This document shows positions 36,125 to 46,031 of a stretch of 64,000 bases of DNA, one piece after another. Position numbers and translations under genes: made by a program. Every line of letters starts with the position of its first letter. The first letter of the stretch is position 1. The notes under the pieces were generated by a model. It saw only the letters and a list, made by a program, of their open reading frames with translations. It did not search any database and was not told where the DNA came from. Origin of the DNA: Streptomyces sp. 11x1 (GTDB lineage Bacteria; Actinomycetota; Actinomycetes; Streptomycetales; Streptomycetaceae); the NCBI RefSeq assembly GCF_032598905.1, contig NZ_CP122458.1, positions 1,054,001-1,118,000 on the forward strand. Reading direction: 5' to 3'.

Positions 36125-36140
36125 GTTCGATATTGCGAAC
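36125..36140. promoter_or_regulatory. TTCG-N6-CGAA inverted repeat upstream of the GH43/AbfB remnant
   Basis: GTTCGATATTGCGAAC has 5-base inverted arms (GTTCG and CGAAC) around a 6-base spacer and lies 58 bases before the TTG start at 36067. The TTCGnnnnnnCGAA form matches sites described for IclR-family regulators, though no such gene is in the window. The flanks are AT-rich (ATAGATTTGGGGCGTGATG), as in a promoter. The remaining bases to 36703 contain a UUCG-loop hairpin at 36565-36596 and no gene. Confidence 0.4.
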
Positions 36141-36564
36141 AACGTGCGGTAGTTCGAGCAGAAAATAGATTTGGGGCGTGATGACGTCAATGTTTCTGAC
36201 GGGTATGCCTTCAGTTTCGTCAGACATGGCATGCCTGTTCGGGGGACAAGGGGGATATAGCCGCCCAGAGTGCTGAATCCGCTCTCGGTGGATTCGGCGG
36301 GCGAGGACGCCGAGAGTCGGTCGGCCGGCAGGATGTCCGGGGCCGGCAGAGGCTCGTGACCAGGTCGGCGACAGGGGCGAGCAGGCGCTCCTGGAGATCC
36401 AGGGCGAGGACATCGCGGCTGCGCAAGGTGCCGATCACGTCGTCCGGGCTGTCCCGATGGACCGCTCAGCGGTCAGCTAGGAGGAACAACAGGAACTCGG
36501 TCACCGTGCCACCCTCGTTCCCTCGTGGGCGTGGAGTTGGCAGGGCATGGCACCGCCGGTACTG

Positions 36565-36596
36565 GGAGACTCACCCGTTCGCGGGTGCGGGTCTCC
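36565..36596. terminator. UUCG-loop hairpin downstream of the disulfide reductase gene
   Basis: GGAGAC (36565-36570) pairs with GTCTCC (36591-36596), and CACCCG (36572-36577) pairs with CGGGTG (36582-36587) around a TTCG tetraloop, with one small internal loop between. UUCG loops are exceptionally stable. It is 108 bases past the stop of the minus-strand gene ending at 36704, a fitting position for its terminator. Confidence 0.55.
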
Positions 36597-36703
36597 TTCT
36601 CGGCCGGCCGACGCCGACGTCGGCGCGCCGACCGCGCGCCCCCACCGAACGGCGCCCGGCCGGCCGCGCGGCCCCGATCGTCCCGATCGCCCCGCTCCGC
36701 GTT

Positions 36704-38170
36704 TCAGCCTCGGTACGCCTCCAGCAGCCGCAGCCACACCTCGCTGATCGTCGGGTACGACGGCACCGCGTGCCAGAGGCGGTCGATCGGGACCTCTCCC
36801 GCGACCGCGATGGTGGCGGAGTGGATGAGCTCGCCGACGGCAGGGCCGACGAAGGTGACGCCGCGGAGGATCTCACGGTCCAGGTCGACGACCATGCGGG
36901 CGCGGCCCCGGTAGCCGTCGGCGTACAGGCCCGCGCCCGCGACGGAGGAGAACTCGACGTCGACCGCGCGGACGCGGTGGCCGGCCTGTTCGGCCTCGGC
37001 CAGCGAGAGGCCGACGGCGGCGGCCTCGGGGTCGGTGAAGACGACCTGGGGGACGGCCGCGTGGTCGGCGGTGGCCGCGTGGGCACCCCACGGATCGCTC
37101 TCCAGGAGCGGGACGCCGGCCGCACGGGCGGCGATGGTGGCCCCCGCGATCCGGGCCTGGTACTTGCCCTGGTGGGTGAGGAGCGCGCGGTGGTTGACGT
37201 CTCCGACCGCGTACAGCCAGTCGCTGCCCGTCACCCGCAGGCTGTCGTCGACGGGCAGCCAGGAGCCCGGTTCCAGGCCGATCGTGTCGAGGCCGATGTC
37301 GTCGGTGCGCGGGGCGCGACCGGTGGCGAAGAGGATCTCGTCGGCCTCCAGTCGGTCGCCTGTGTCGGTCAGGGCCACCACGGTCCCGTTCTCGCGGGAC
37401 ACCGCCTTCACCGACGTACCCGTGCGGACGTCCGCGCCCGCCTCGGTGAGCGCCTCGGCGACCAGTTCGCCGGCGAAGGGTTCCATCCGGGGCAGCAGTC
37501 CCTTGCCGCGGACGAGGACGGTGACCTCGGAGCCGAGGGAGCGCCAGGCGGTGGCCATCTCGACGGCCACGACACCGCCGCCGACGACGATCAGCCGGCC
37601 GGGCACCTGCTGCGCGCTGGTGGCCTCCCGGCTGGTCCAGGGCCGGACCTGCGCGATTCCCGGCAGGTCGGGCAGGAGGGCGCGGCTGCCGGTGGAGACG
37701 ACCACCGCGCGCCGGGCGGTGAGGACGTGGCGGCCGCCGTCGGGGGCGTCCACGACCACGCGGCGGGGTCCGGCCAGGCGCCCGTGCCCCCGGTAGAGGG
37801 TCGCTCCGACGCTCTCCAGCCAGCCCACCTGGCCGTCGTCCTTCCAGTGGGCCGTCTCGTAGTCGCGGTGGGCGAGCACGTCGGCGGCGTCCAGCGGGCC
37901 GTCGACCAGGTGACGCAGGCCGGGGACGCGGCGGGCGTCGGCGCGGGCGATCGCGGGGCGCAGCAGGGCCTTGCTGGGCATGCACGCCCAGTACGAGCAT
38001 TCGCCGCCGACCAGCTCGCTCTCCACGATCGCGGTGGACAGTCCGGCGGCGCGGGTGCGGTCGGCGACGTTCTCCCCCACGGGTCCGGCACCGAGCACCA
38101 CGACGTCGTACTCGATCGCCGTCGCTTCAGCCGCGCTCTCGGTGGTTCCGATGTTTTCCGTATCCGTCAT
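36704..38170 (-). CDS. Flavin disulfide reductase (dihydrolipoyl dehydrogenase/mercuric reductase-like)
   Basis: The 488-residue protein binds FAD through EYDVVVLGAGPVGENVADRT. It has the redox-active disulfide in GGECSYWACMPSKALLRP (two Cys separated by four residues) and an NAD(P) site VVGGGVVAVEMATAWRSLG. FAD is also contacted by YAVGDVNHRALLTHQGKY, and the dimerisation domain ends in HAVPSYPTISEVWLRLLEAY, with the HxxxxE-like histidine pair position occupied by H and E. The substrate is not clear: it lacks the lipoyl dehydrogenase context. The start at 38170 is preferred because upstream residues are shadow sequence. The adjacent divergent thioredoxin suggests a disulfide-related role. 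Confidence 0.88.
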   Translation of the reverse strand: MTDTENIGTTESAAEATAIEYDVVVLGAGPVGENVADRTRAAGLSTAIVESELVGGECSYWACMPSKALLRPAIARADARRVPGLRHLVDGPLDAADVLAHRDYETAHWKDDGQVGWLESVGATLYRGHGRLAGPRRVVVDAPDGGRHVLTARRAVVVSTGSRALLPDLPGIAQVRPWTSREATSAQQVPGRLIVVGGGVVAVEMATAWRSLGSEVTVLVRGKGLLPRMEPFAGELVAEALTEAGADVRTGTSVKAVSRENGTVVALTDTGDRLEADEILFATGRAPRTDDIGLDTIGLEPGSWLPVDDSLRVTGSDWLYAVGDVNHRALLTHQGKYQARIAGATIAARAAGVPLLESDPWGAHAATADHAAVPQVVFTDPEAAAVGLSLAEAEQAGHRVRAVDVEFSSVAGAGLYADGYRGRARMVVDLDREILRGVTFVGPAVGELIHSATIAVAGEVPIDRLWHAVPSYPTISEVWLRLLEAYRG

Positions 38171-38300
38171 GGGGCCAGTCTGGTTGGTGGTGTGCGCCGT
38201 GGCCACACGGGTACGCGCGCGGAATACGCCACCGCGGGGTGGCGTTGTCGAGAGCGGCTCGCCCGAGCACCTAGAGAGACCAGGAAGAGGGATGCACGCC

Positions 38301-38687
<387 letters not shown>

Positions 38688-38723
38688 CCGGACCCGTCGC
38701 CCGGATTCGTCACCCGGGCGCGT

Positions 38724-39758
38724 TCAGCTCGACTCACGGTGGACGATCCTCGCGGCCAGTACGTCGTGCGTCGTGGGGATCGTGGTGGGGTCGCGCACCA
38801 CGCGGTCGACCAGTTCGGCGAGGTCGCGCCCGGACGGCAGTTCCAGGTGGACGGTGCTGAGGCGCGGCCGCAGCAGCCGTCCGATCATCAGGTCGTCGGC
38901 CCCGACCACGGCCGTCTCGTCGGGGATGCCGATGCCCTCGTCCTGCAGGGCCCGCATCAGCAGCATCGCGTACTCGTCGTTGTAGGCGAACACCGCGTCC
39001 AGCCCGCGGGACCGCCAGTCACGGGCGAGCCGTGCGGCGGCCGCCTCGTCGTACGCGAGCGGCAGCTCGGTGACCGTCGCCTCCGTGCCCTGCACGGCGC
39101 GTCGTACGCCGGCGAGGCGGGGCTGGGAGAAGGCCCCGAAGCCGGGCTCCTCGGGAACGACGACCCCGATCCGGCGGCGGCCGCGCTCGACCAGGTGCCG
39201 TCCCGCGCTGTGGCCGACGCCCGTGTGGTCCAGGATCAACGCGTGGGCGCCCTCGACGGGTTCGGGGGTGAGGGTGACGACGGCCTTGGCTCCGGAGCGC
39301 TTGAGGACGGCCACGCCCTGCGGGCCGATACCGACACCGGGCACGATCACGGCGACCGGGCGCAGTTCGGCCCAGGCGCGGGCGGCGTCGTCACCGCGCA
39401 GGCCGATGCCGCCGTGCTGTACGACGGTGTAGTCGAGCCGACTCAGGGCCCACTGGATCTCGTTGATGAACTGGCTGTAGAGCGGGCCGATGGGCACGTT
39501 CGGGGTGGGCATGAGGACCAGGCGGCTGTGGCCGGCGCGCAGGCTGCGGGCCGCCGCGTGGGGTACGTAGCCGAGTTCCTTGGCCGCCTCGTGGACCCGA
39601 CGGCGGGTGGGTTCGCTGATCCGGACCGCGCTGGTGTTGTTCAGGACGTAGCTGACCGTCGCGCGTGAGACACCCGCGAGTCGAGCCACGTCGGAGCTGG
39701 TCGGCACGGATCGCTGCAGGGGCGAGGGCGGGGCGGGCTCTTTCGGTATCTGCACCAT
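38724..39758 (-). CDS. LacI family transcriptional regulator
   Basis: The 344-residue protein has the LacI helix-turn-helix and hinge: SSDVARLAGVSRATVSYVLN, then TRRRVHEAAKELGYVPHAAA. A periplasmic-binding-protein-like sensor follows, with TVVQHGGIGLRGDDAARAWA and VFAYNDEYAMLLMRALQDEG. Such regulators normally respond to a sugar or other carbon source. It is divergent from the esterase at 40293 and also close to the secreted glycosidases, either of which could be its target. Upstream 39759-40292 is gene-free, and I see no clear LacI palindrome there. Confidence 0.9.
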   Translation of the reverse strand: MVQIPKEPAPPSPLQRSVPTSSDVARLAGVSRATVSYVLNNTSAVRISEPTRRRVHEAAKELGYVPHAAARSLRAGHSRLVLMPTPNVPIGPLYSQFINEIQWALSRLDYTVVQHGGIGLRGDDAARAWAELRPVAVIVPGVGIGPQGVAVLKRSGAKAVVTLTPEPVEGAHALILDHTGVGHSAGRHLVERGRRRIGVVVPEEPGFGAFSQPRLAGVRRAVQGTEATVTELPLAYDEAAAARLARDWRSRGLDAVFAYNDEYAMLLMRALQDEGIGIPDETAVVGADDLMIGRLLRPRLSTVHLELPSGRDLAELVDRVVRDPTTIPTTHDVLAARIVHRESS

Positions 39759-40292
39759 GAGGACGGCATCCTTGCAGAAGCGGTGAAGGTCGTTCCGGCC
39801 GGGGGCGTGCCGGCCATGCGGGAGCTCGGGTTCGGGCCACCGATCTTTGTGGCAGGGCAGTTTGGCGAATCTGTTCGAAATCTGTGCAACCCGGCAGCCA
39901 TTTCGCGCCATCTCCACCTGGGCGGGCCGAGGGCCACCCCGCATACACGTACGACCTGTCGGCCCGCGCGCCCGACGGGTGACGCCGTGCCTGGCCAAAG
40001 GCGTATGACCGGTGCGCGGCAGTGCGGTTGGGCGCCTCTTGCCCGTCCACTCTTCGGTCACCCGTGTGGGTGTCCTGTGGCGATGAAGCCCGAAAGCTAT
40101 GGCGTGAACTATGTGTTGGCCATGGGTGCGACGCCGCTCCGGACCCCCCACGGCCACCCGCCGATCGGCGGGCAAGCTCCGCCGTACGACGGCGTCCAAG
40201 TGCCCCGCCGCGACGCCCATCATCACGGTACGAACCGCCCGCGCGCGTCGCGGTACGCACCGTGGCCGCGGTACCCGCACGAGGAGAAGCCC

Positions 40293-41269
40293 ATGACCAT
40301 GATCCCGCCCCCCCCTTCGACCCGGAGCTCGCCGCGGCTCTGGAGGCGTTGAAGGACATGGTTCCGCGCGAGCTGAGCATCGAGGACATCCCCCTGATGC
40401 GCCAGGGGCCGGGCATCGAGATGCTCGCCCGGCTGGACCTCACCATGGACGGGTTCTTCGAGGTCGAGGACCGGCTGGTGCCGGGGCCCGAGGGCGCGCC
40501 GGAGATCTCGTTGCTCATCTGCCGCCCCGCCGCCCCCGCGAAGCCGGGTCCGCTGCCGGTCATCTACCACGTCCACGGCGGCGGCATGGTCGTCGGCACC
40601 AACCGGGTCGGGGTCGACGAACCACTGACCTGGGCCCGGGAGCTGGGCGCGGTCGTGGTGTCGGTGGAGTATCGGCTGGCACCCGAGCATCCGCACCCGG
40701 CGCCTGTGGAGGACGTCTACACGGGGCTGCTGTGGACGGCCGAGCACGCGGACGAGTTCGGCGGCGACGCCGGGCGGATCGTGATCGCGGGAGCGAGCGC
40801 GGGCGGTGGGCTGACCGCCGCGCTCGCGCTGCTCGCGCGGGACCGGAAGGGGCCCCGGCCGCTCGGGCAGGTGCTGATGTGCCCGATGCTCGACGACCGC
40901 AACGACACGCCGTCCGTGCACCAGATGGCGGGGCTGGGGGTGTGGGACCGGACGGCCAACGAGACGGGATGGACGGCGCTGCTGGGGGCGCGGCGGGGTG
41001 GGCCGGAGGTGTCCGCGTACGCGGCGCCGGCGCGGGCGGAGGATCTGTCGGGGTTGCCTCCGGCGTTTCTGGACGTGGGGTCGGCGGAGACGTTCCGGGA
41101 CGAGGTGGTGGCCTATGCGTCTCGGTTGTGGCAGGCGGGTGGGGTGGCGGAGCTGCACGTCTGGGCGGGGGGATTTCATGGGTTCGACGGGTTGGCTCCG
41201 CAGGCGGCGGTGTCTCGGGACTGTCGGGAGGCGCATGTGCGGTGGTTGCGGCGGCTGATCGGGGAGTAG
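40293..41269 (+). CDS. HSL-type alpha/beta hydrolase (esterase) with a start-proximal frame problem
   Basis: The protein has the HGG oxyanion motif (IYHVHGGGMVVG), the nucleophile elbow GASAGG, the catalytic Asp region (FLDVGSAETFRDEVVAY) and the His in WAGGFHGFDGL, all of the hormone-sensitive-lipase family, about 325 residues. The best start is ATG 40293 behind GAGGAGAAG. It reads MTMIPPP and enters a run of eight C at 40308-40315, after which the frame is wrong; the conserved FDPELAAALEAL lies in another frame. Nine or six C would restore it. So the gene is either frameshifted, variable in this C-run, or uses an upstream in-frame GTG at 40262 with no ribosome site. Confidence 0.7.
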
Positions 41270-41359
41270 CTTTCTCGCCCCCGCCGCCCCTACCCGTCCC
41301 ATCCACGCGAGGGGCTGCGCCCCTTCGACCCCCAGGCGTCCGTCCGGTGGGGGCGGGCC

Positions 41360-41406
41360 GCGCAGTTCCCCGCGCCCCTTGAGGGCCTGCGGCCACTCGG
41401 CCGCAG
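41360..41406. repeat. GCGCAGTTCCCCGCGCC repeat followed by hairpin
   Basis: The core GCGCAGTTCCCCGCGCCCC lies at 41360-41378. It is followed by the perfect hairpin CTGCGGCC (41387-41394), ACTC, GGCCGCAG (41399-41406), and preceded by the small stem AGGGGC/GCCCCT at 41310-41324. The unit is directly behind the esterase stop and probably ends its transcript. The same core occurs in three other intergenic places in this window. Confidence 0.6.
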
Positions 41407-41452
41407 TCGGACGAGCCGGTCCACCGGCGGAGCCATGCCGCACTATGGGCTC

Positions 41453-42490
41453 ATGAAAGAGCTCGCTGGGCGGTTGACCGCGGTGGATCCGGATGCGGGG
41501 GCGGCCGTGCGGGTCATCGCCTACTTCGACACGCTGGCCGAGGCGCGGGCCGGGCTGGAGGCGCTGGTGCGCGGGGCCGCCGTACTGGCGGGGTGTCCCG
41601 CGCGGCTGGTCGACGCCGAGCGGCGCGTACGGGTCCGGGTGGAGCCCGACGGGCGGCGCCAGGACAGTGATCTGCCGCCGGACCCGGCCTGGCCGTCCGC
41701 CGCGGTCGTCCCCGGCGGCGCGCCCGCGCTCTGGCTGGAGCGGGCCGGGGGCGCCGAGCCGAGCGTGGTGGACGCGGTGATCCTGGAGCGGGCGGCCGGC
41801 GCCCTGCGGCTGGTGCTGGACCGGACCCGGGGGCGCGCTCCCGTCTCCCCCACCGACGACCCGGCGCTCGTCGAGACCGTCCTCGATCCCACCGTCACCG
41901 AGCGGGACCGTCTCCACGCCGCCCGACGCCTCTGCCTCGATCCCGACGACCCCACGGCCCTGGCCCGCGCCGTCGCTCCCCTCGGGGGCCGTCCCCGCAT
42001 CCTGCGCGTACGCGGGGACGCGCGGGACGCGGGGGCGGCCGGTGGGGCCGGGCTGCCCGACGGACGGGTGGGGGTCGGGCCCGCGGTGCCGGTGCTCGGG
42101 CTGCCCGGGTCCTGGGACGGCGCGCGGACCGCGTTGCGGTTCACGGCCGAGGGCTCCGCGCGGGATCCCGGTGAGCGGGTGGTGCGCGCCGACGACCTCG
42201 GCGGCATCGCCCTTCTCGCCGAACTGATCGTCCCCGGAGCCGAACCCCCGCCCGACGTACGGGACTTGGAGCGGGCGGCAGCGGACTCGCCCTGGATGCT
42301 GGCGACACTCCACGCGGTCGCCTCGACGGCCAGCCTGCGGTCCGCGGCCACCGCCGTCAACGTCCACCACTCCACCCTCCAGGACCGCCTGATCCACGCC
42401 GAGGCCCTCCTCGGCTGGCCGGTCCGCACCCCCCAGGGCCGCCTCCGCCTCCATCTGGCCCTCACCATGCGCCACTTGGCCCGCGGCTGA
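41453..42490 (+). CDS. PucR/CdaR-like helix-turn-helix regulator
   Basis: The 345-residue protein has a poorly conserved N-terminal part (IAYFDTLAEARAGLEALVRG), a central GGDEF-like region without the signature, and the C-terminal PucR helix-turn-helix: MLATLHAVASTASLRSAATA, then VNVHHSTLQDRLIHAEALLG. Proteins of this class regulate adjacent catabolic genes, and the next gene is an amidase on the same strand. An ATG at 41435 could add six residues; no clear ribosome site separates the two choices. Confidence 0.8.
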   Translation: MKELAGRLTAVDPDAGAAVRVIAYFDTLAEARAGLEALVRGAAVLAGCPARLVDAERRVRVRVEPDGRRQDSDLPPDPAWPSAAVVPGGAPALWLERAGGAEPSVVDAVILERAAGALRLVLDRTRGRAPVSPTDDPALVETVLDPTVTERDRLHAARRLCLDPDDPTALARAVAPLGGRPRILRVRGDARDAGAAGGAGLPDGRVGVGPAVPVLGLPGSWDGARTALRFTAEGSARDPGERVVRADDLGGIALLAELIVPGAEPPPDVRDLERAAADSPWMLATLHAVASTASLRSAATAVNVHHSTLQDRLIHAEALLGWPVRTPQGRLRLHLALTMRHLARG

Positions 42491-42641
42491 GCGACCCCCG
42501 GGGCGGCGGCAGCGACAGCGCGGCACCTCGCCGCCTCCCCGAGAATCGCGGCCCCCGCCGCTCATCGCGTGTTCCCCGTACCGCCGTGGCCGACTGGACG
42601 TTACCGTTCGGTAGAAAATCCTGCTTCCGGAGGTGTTCCGT

Positions 42642-44066
42642 ATGGGTGTGGACCGTGCGCCGGGTCTCGTGGAGTGTGCTCGGGCGCTGGCCGCCGGGGA
42701 GGTGACGTCGCGGGCGCTGGTGGAGGTGGCGCTGGCGCGGATCGAGGCGAGTCAGGGGACCGTGAACGCGTTCCGGCGGGTGCGTGCCGAGGCGGCGCTC
42801 GTGGAGGCGGAGGCGGCGGACAAGGAGCTGGCGGAGGGCGGGCGGCGGCCGTTGCTCGGTGTCCCGGTGGCCGTGAAGGACGACATGGACGTGGCCGGGG
42901 AGCCGACCGCGTTCGGCTGCCAGGGCGAGTTCCCCTCGCTGCCGGAGGACGGCGAGGCCGTACGGCGGCTGCGCGCGGCCGGGGCGATCGTCGTCGGCAA
43001 GACCAACACCTGCGAGCTGGGCCAGTGGCCGTTCACCGAGGGGCCGGCCTTCGGCGCCACCCGGAACCCCTGGCACCCGGACCACACCCCGGGCGGCTCC
43101 TCCGGCGGCTCGGCGGCGGCCGTCGCCGCCGGGCTGGTACCGGCCGCGCTGGGCTCGGACGGCGCCGGCTCGGTCCGTATCCCGGCCTCCTGGACCCATC
43201 TCGTCGGCATCAAGCCGCAGCGCGGCCGCATCTCGACCTGGCCGCTCGCGGAGTCCTTCCAGGGCATCACCGTCAACGGCACCCTCGCCCGCACCGTCGC
43301 CGACGCCGCACTCCTCCTCGACGCGGCGAGCGGCAACCACCAGGGCGACCTGCACCGGCCGGACGCGATCGACGCCTCCGCGGCCGTCGGGAGGGATCCG
43401 GGCCGGCTCCGGATCGCTCTGTCGCTGAAGCCGCCGTTCACCGCGCTGCCCGCACGGCTCGACGCTCGCGTGGAGAAGCGGGTGCGGGCGGTGGCGGAGC
43501 GCCTCGCCGCGCTCGGGCACGTGGTGGAGGAGGCGGAGCCCCGGTACGGGCAGATCGGGCTGACGTTCGTCCCGCGCGCCACCGCCGGTATCGCCGAACG
43601 GGTCGGCGCCATCACCGAGCAGGGCCTCCTCGACCGGCGCACCCTCGACGCCGCCCGCCTCGGCCGGCTGCTCGGCGGAGCGCCGCTGCGGCTGGCCCGC
43701 CGCGCGGAGGTCGCGCTGCACCGCCGGATCGGCGCGCTCTTCTCGTCGTACGACGTGCTGCTGGCCCCGACGACCGCCGCTCCCCCACCCCGCGTCGGCG
43801 CCATGCTGAACCTCGGCGGGCTCGGCACCGACCGGGCGATGATCGCGGCCTGCCCGTTCGCCTGGCCGTGGAACGTGCTGGGCTGGCCCGGGGTGAACGT
43901 GCCGGCGGGGTTCGTGGAGGGAGGGCTGCCGGTGGGCGCGCAGTTGCTGGGGCCGGCGGACAGTGAGCCCCTCCTGCTGTCGCTGGCCGCGCAGTTGGAG
44001 GCGGACCAGCGCTGGCACGAACTGTGGCCGCCGGAGCACACAGCCGCGAACTCGCCCGCCGTCTGA
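42642..44066 (+). CDS. Amidase signature family hydrolase
   Basis: The 474-residue enzyme has the full Ser-cisSer-Lys triad: Lys in VPVAVKDDMDVAGEPTA, the Gly/Ser-rich GGSSGGSAAAVAAGLVPAAL and SDGAGSVRIPASWTHLVGIK. It hydrolyses an amide, of a substrate that cannot be deduced. The start at 42642 follows GGAGGTGTT; a GTG nine bases earlier is too close to that site. A TACCG-TT-CGGTA inverted repeat lies at 42602-42613, about 30 bases upstream, and may be a regulator site. Confidence 0.92.
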   Translation: MGVDRAPGLVECARALAAGEVTSRALVEVALARIEASQGTVNAFRRVRAEAALVEAEAADKELAEGGRRPLLGVPVAVKDDMDVAGEPTAFGCQGEFPSLPEDGEAVRRLRAAGAIVVGKTNTCELGQWPFTEGPAFGATRNPWHPDHTPGGSSGGSAAAVAAGLVPAALGSDGAGSVRIPASWTHLVGIKPQRGRISTWPLAESFQGITVNGTLARTVADAALLLDAASGNHQGDLHRPDAIDASAAVGRDPGRLRIALSLKPPFTALPARLDARVEKRVRAVAERLAALGHVVEEAEPRYGQIGLTFVPRATAGIAERVGAITEQGLLDRRTLDAARLGRLLGGAPLRLARRAEVALHRRIGALFSSYDVLLAPTTAAPPPRVGAMLNLGGLGTDRAMIAACPFAWPWNVLGWPGVNVPAGFVEGGLPVGAQLLGPADSEPLLLSLAAQLEADQRWHELWPPEHTAANSPAV

Positions 44067-44106
44067 GCGGGTTCGGAGCCCGGGACATGCCCCGTAGGCT
44101 GTGACC

Positions 44107-44325
44107 ATGGACGAAGCGTCGATGGTCGGGTTGATGGGACGGGTGACCGGTGCGGTCGGTCCCGGGCTCGTCGGCGAGGTGATCGTCCGGGTGCGGGGCG
44201 GCGCCGAGCATTTCCTCGCCTACCCCGCCTCCGCGAAGGACCGGATCGAACCGGGGACCCTGGTGACGGTGATGGAGTATCTGCCGCCGCGCACCGTGTA
44301 TGTGTCGGCGGCGTACGACAGTTGA
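44107..44325 (+). CDS. Small NfeD-like OB-fold protein
   Basis: The 72-residue protein consists of an OB-fold: GRVTGAVGPGLVGEVIVRVR, then EHFLAYPASAKDRIEPGTLV and VMEYLPPRTVYVSAAYDS. It has no membrane segment, so it is the soluble counterpart of the NfeD C-terminal domain. The flotillin gene follows 160 bases later on the same strand. This repeats the NfeD-flotillin pairing seen at 17.8-19.9 kb, here with a minimal NfeD. Confidence 0.75.
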   Translation: MDEASMVGLMGRVTGAVGPGLVGEVIVRVRGGAEHFLAYPASAKDRIEPGTLVTVMEYLPPRTVYVSAAYDS

Positions 44326-44485
44326 CGGTCCGTGAGGTGCTCGGACCGTGCTCTGTCGGCTTTCGGGAACCGGTTGGCATCAGGACTGCAACAACGGTCT
44401 CCCGGTACCTGTACCCCCGCTGAACCACGCGGGACACTCCCGACGTTCGGTGCCGAAAGGGCACCAGGCCGAGGGGGGTGCGCCG

Positions 44486-45898
44486 ATGTTCGTCGGCATC
44501 ATCGCGGGGGCGACCGCAGCGGTGGCTCTGGTACTGATCGCTCTGTTCAAACTCATGTGGCGTGTCGCCGAACCGAACGAGGCCCTGATCATCTCCGGCT
44601 CCAAGCACAAGATGGAGGGCCTGACGGAGGGCATGAACTTCCGTATCGTCACCGGGCGCGGCACGCTCGTGCTGCCCGGGATGCAGGCGGTGCGCAAGCT
44701 GTCGCTCGACCTCAACCAGACCGAGCTGGCCGTGGAGTGTGTGACCTTCCAGGGCATTCCGCTGAAGATCCGGGGCGTGGTCATCTTCAAGGTGGGCGAC
44801 GACTTCGTGTCCATCGCCAACGCCGCACGCCGATTCCTCGGCCAGCAGAAACGGGTCTCGGAGCGGGTGCACAACGTGTTCGCCGGTCATCTCCGGTCCA
44901 TCGTGGGCGGGTTGACGGTCGAGGACATGATCCGTGACCGCGAGAAGCTGACCGGTCAGACGCGGGCCGCGTGCGGTACGGAGATGGAGAAACTGGGTCT
45001 GATCGTCGACTCGTTGCAGATCCACGAGATCGAGGATCCGACCGGCTACATCAAGAACCTGGCCATGCCGCACGCGGCGGCCGTCCAGCGGGACGCCCGT
45101 ATCGCGCAGGCCGAGGCCAACCGGCTCGCCACCGAGGCCGAGCAGCAGGCCGCCGCGCGCATGGCGGAGGCCACCCGGGACAGCGAGATCCTCCAGGCCG
45201 GCTACCAGGCCGAGCGGGACAACGCCTCGGCCAAGGCCAAGCAGGCCGGCCCCCTGGCCGAGGCCGCCGCCCGGCAGGAGGTCGTCGTCCAGGAGACCCG
45301 GGTCGCGGAGCTGGAGGCGTCCCGGCGCGAGCAGCAGCTCCAGGCGGACGTCCGCAAGCCGGCCGACGCCAAGGCCTACGAGAAGCGGACCCTCGCCGAG
45401 GCCGAGCGCGACGCCCGTATCTCCGCCGCGCAGGCGAAGGCCAAGGAGACCGAACTGGCGGCCGCCGCCGAGGCGACCGCGACGCAGGTCACCGGTGAGG
45501 CCGAGGCCGCCGCCCGGCAGGCCAAGGGGCTCGCGGTCGCCGAGGCCACACGGGCGAAGGGGCTCGCTGAGGCCGAGGGCATCAAGGCGCGGAGCGCCGC
45601 GCTGGCGGAGAACCAGGAAGCGGTGATTGCGCAGCAACTGGCCGAGCGGTGGCCGGAGATCGTGCAGGCGGGGGCGTCCGCGTTCGGGAACGTCGACAAC
45701 ATGGTGCTGCTCAACGGGGCCGACGGGATGGCGGACATGTTCGCCAAGGCGCTCACGATGGGCGGGACGGGGTTGGGGCTGGCGCGGCAGTTGCTGGCCT
45801 CGATGAACCAGAACGGGGTGCCTGCCGGCGGCTCGGCCGGGGTCAGTGGTGTGCCGGTGGAGAAGGTGGAGAAGGTGCAGGTCGACAAGGATGCGTAG
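44486..45898 (+). CDS. Flotillin-like SPFH domain protein (second copy)
   Basis: The 470-residue protein has an N-terminal anchor (IIAGATAAVALVLIALFKLM), an SPFH domain with AEPNEALIISGSKHKMEGLT and LAVECVTFQGIPLKIRGVVI, and a long Ala/Glu coiled coil (EAEQQAAARMAEATRDSEIL onward). The Gly-rich tail ends VEKVEKVQVDKDA. It resembles the flotillin at 17.8 kb in layout but not in sequence detail, so the two are distant paralogues rather than a recent duplication. The start at 44486 is taken from the anchor and the upstream GAGGGG. Confidence 0.9.
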   Translation: MFVGIIAGATAAVALVLIALFKLMWRVAEPNEALIISGSKHKMEGLTEGMNFRIVTGRGTLVLPGMQAVRKLSLDLNQTELAVECVTFQGIPLKIRGVVIFKVGDDFVSIANAARRFLGQQKRVSERVHNVFAGHLRSIVGGLTVEDMIRDREKLTGQTRAACGTEMEKLGLIVDSLQIHEIEDPTGYIKNLAMPHAAAVQRDARIAQAEANRLATEAEQQAAARMAEATRDSEILQAGYQAERDNASAKAKQAGPLAEAAARQEVVVQETRVAELEASRREQQLQADVRKPADAKAYEKRTLAEAERDARISAAQAKAKETELAAAAEATATQVTGEAEAAARQAKGLAVAEATRAKGLAEAEGIKARSAALAENQEAVIAQQLAERWPEIVQAGASAFGNVDNMVLLNGADGMADMFAKALTMGGTGLGLARQLLASMNQNGVPAGGSAGVSGVPVEKVEKVQVDKDA

Positions 45899-46031
45899 CG
45901 CCGTGGCCTCGACTGCAGTGGTCGACTGCGGGTGGTAGGGGGTTGATCGCGCCCACGCGGCGGAGCCGCAGATCGACACGGACCCACACCCCTGACGAGG
46001 CGCGGGTCCACGCTACGGCTAGCGTGAGGGC

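Noticed and set aside
40223..42565. An open frame of 780 codons on the minus strand
   Set aside because: It is antisense to the esterase and the PucR-like gene, with no ribosome site and no recognisable domain.
42752..45979. An open frame of 1075 codons on the minus strand
   Set aside because: It is antisense to the amidase and flotillin genes and shows the same compositional artefact. The plus-strand genes have all expected motifs.
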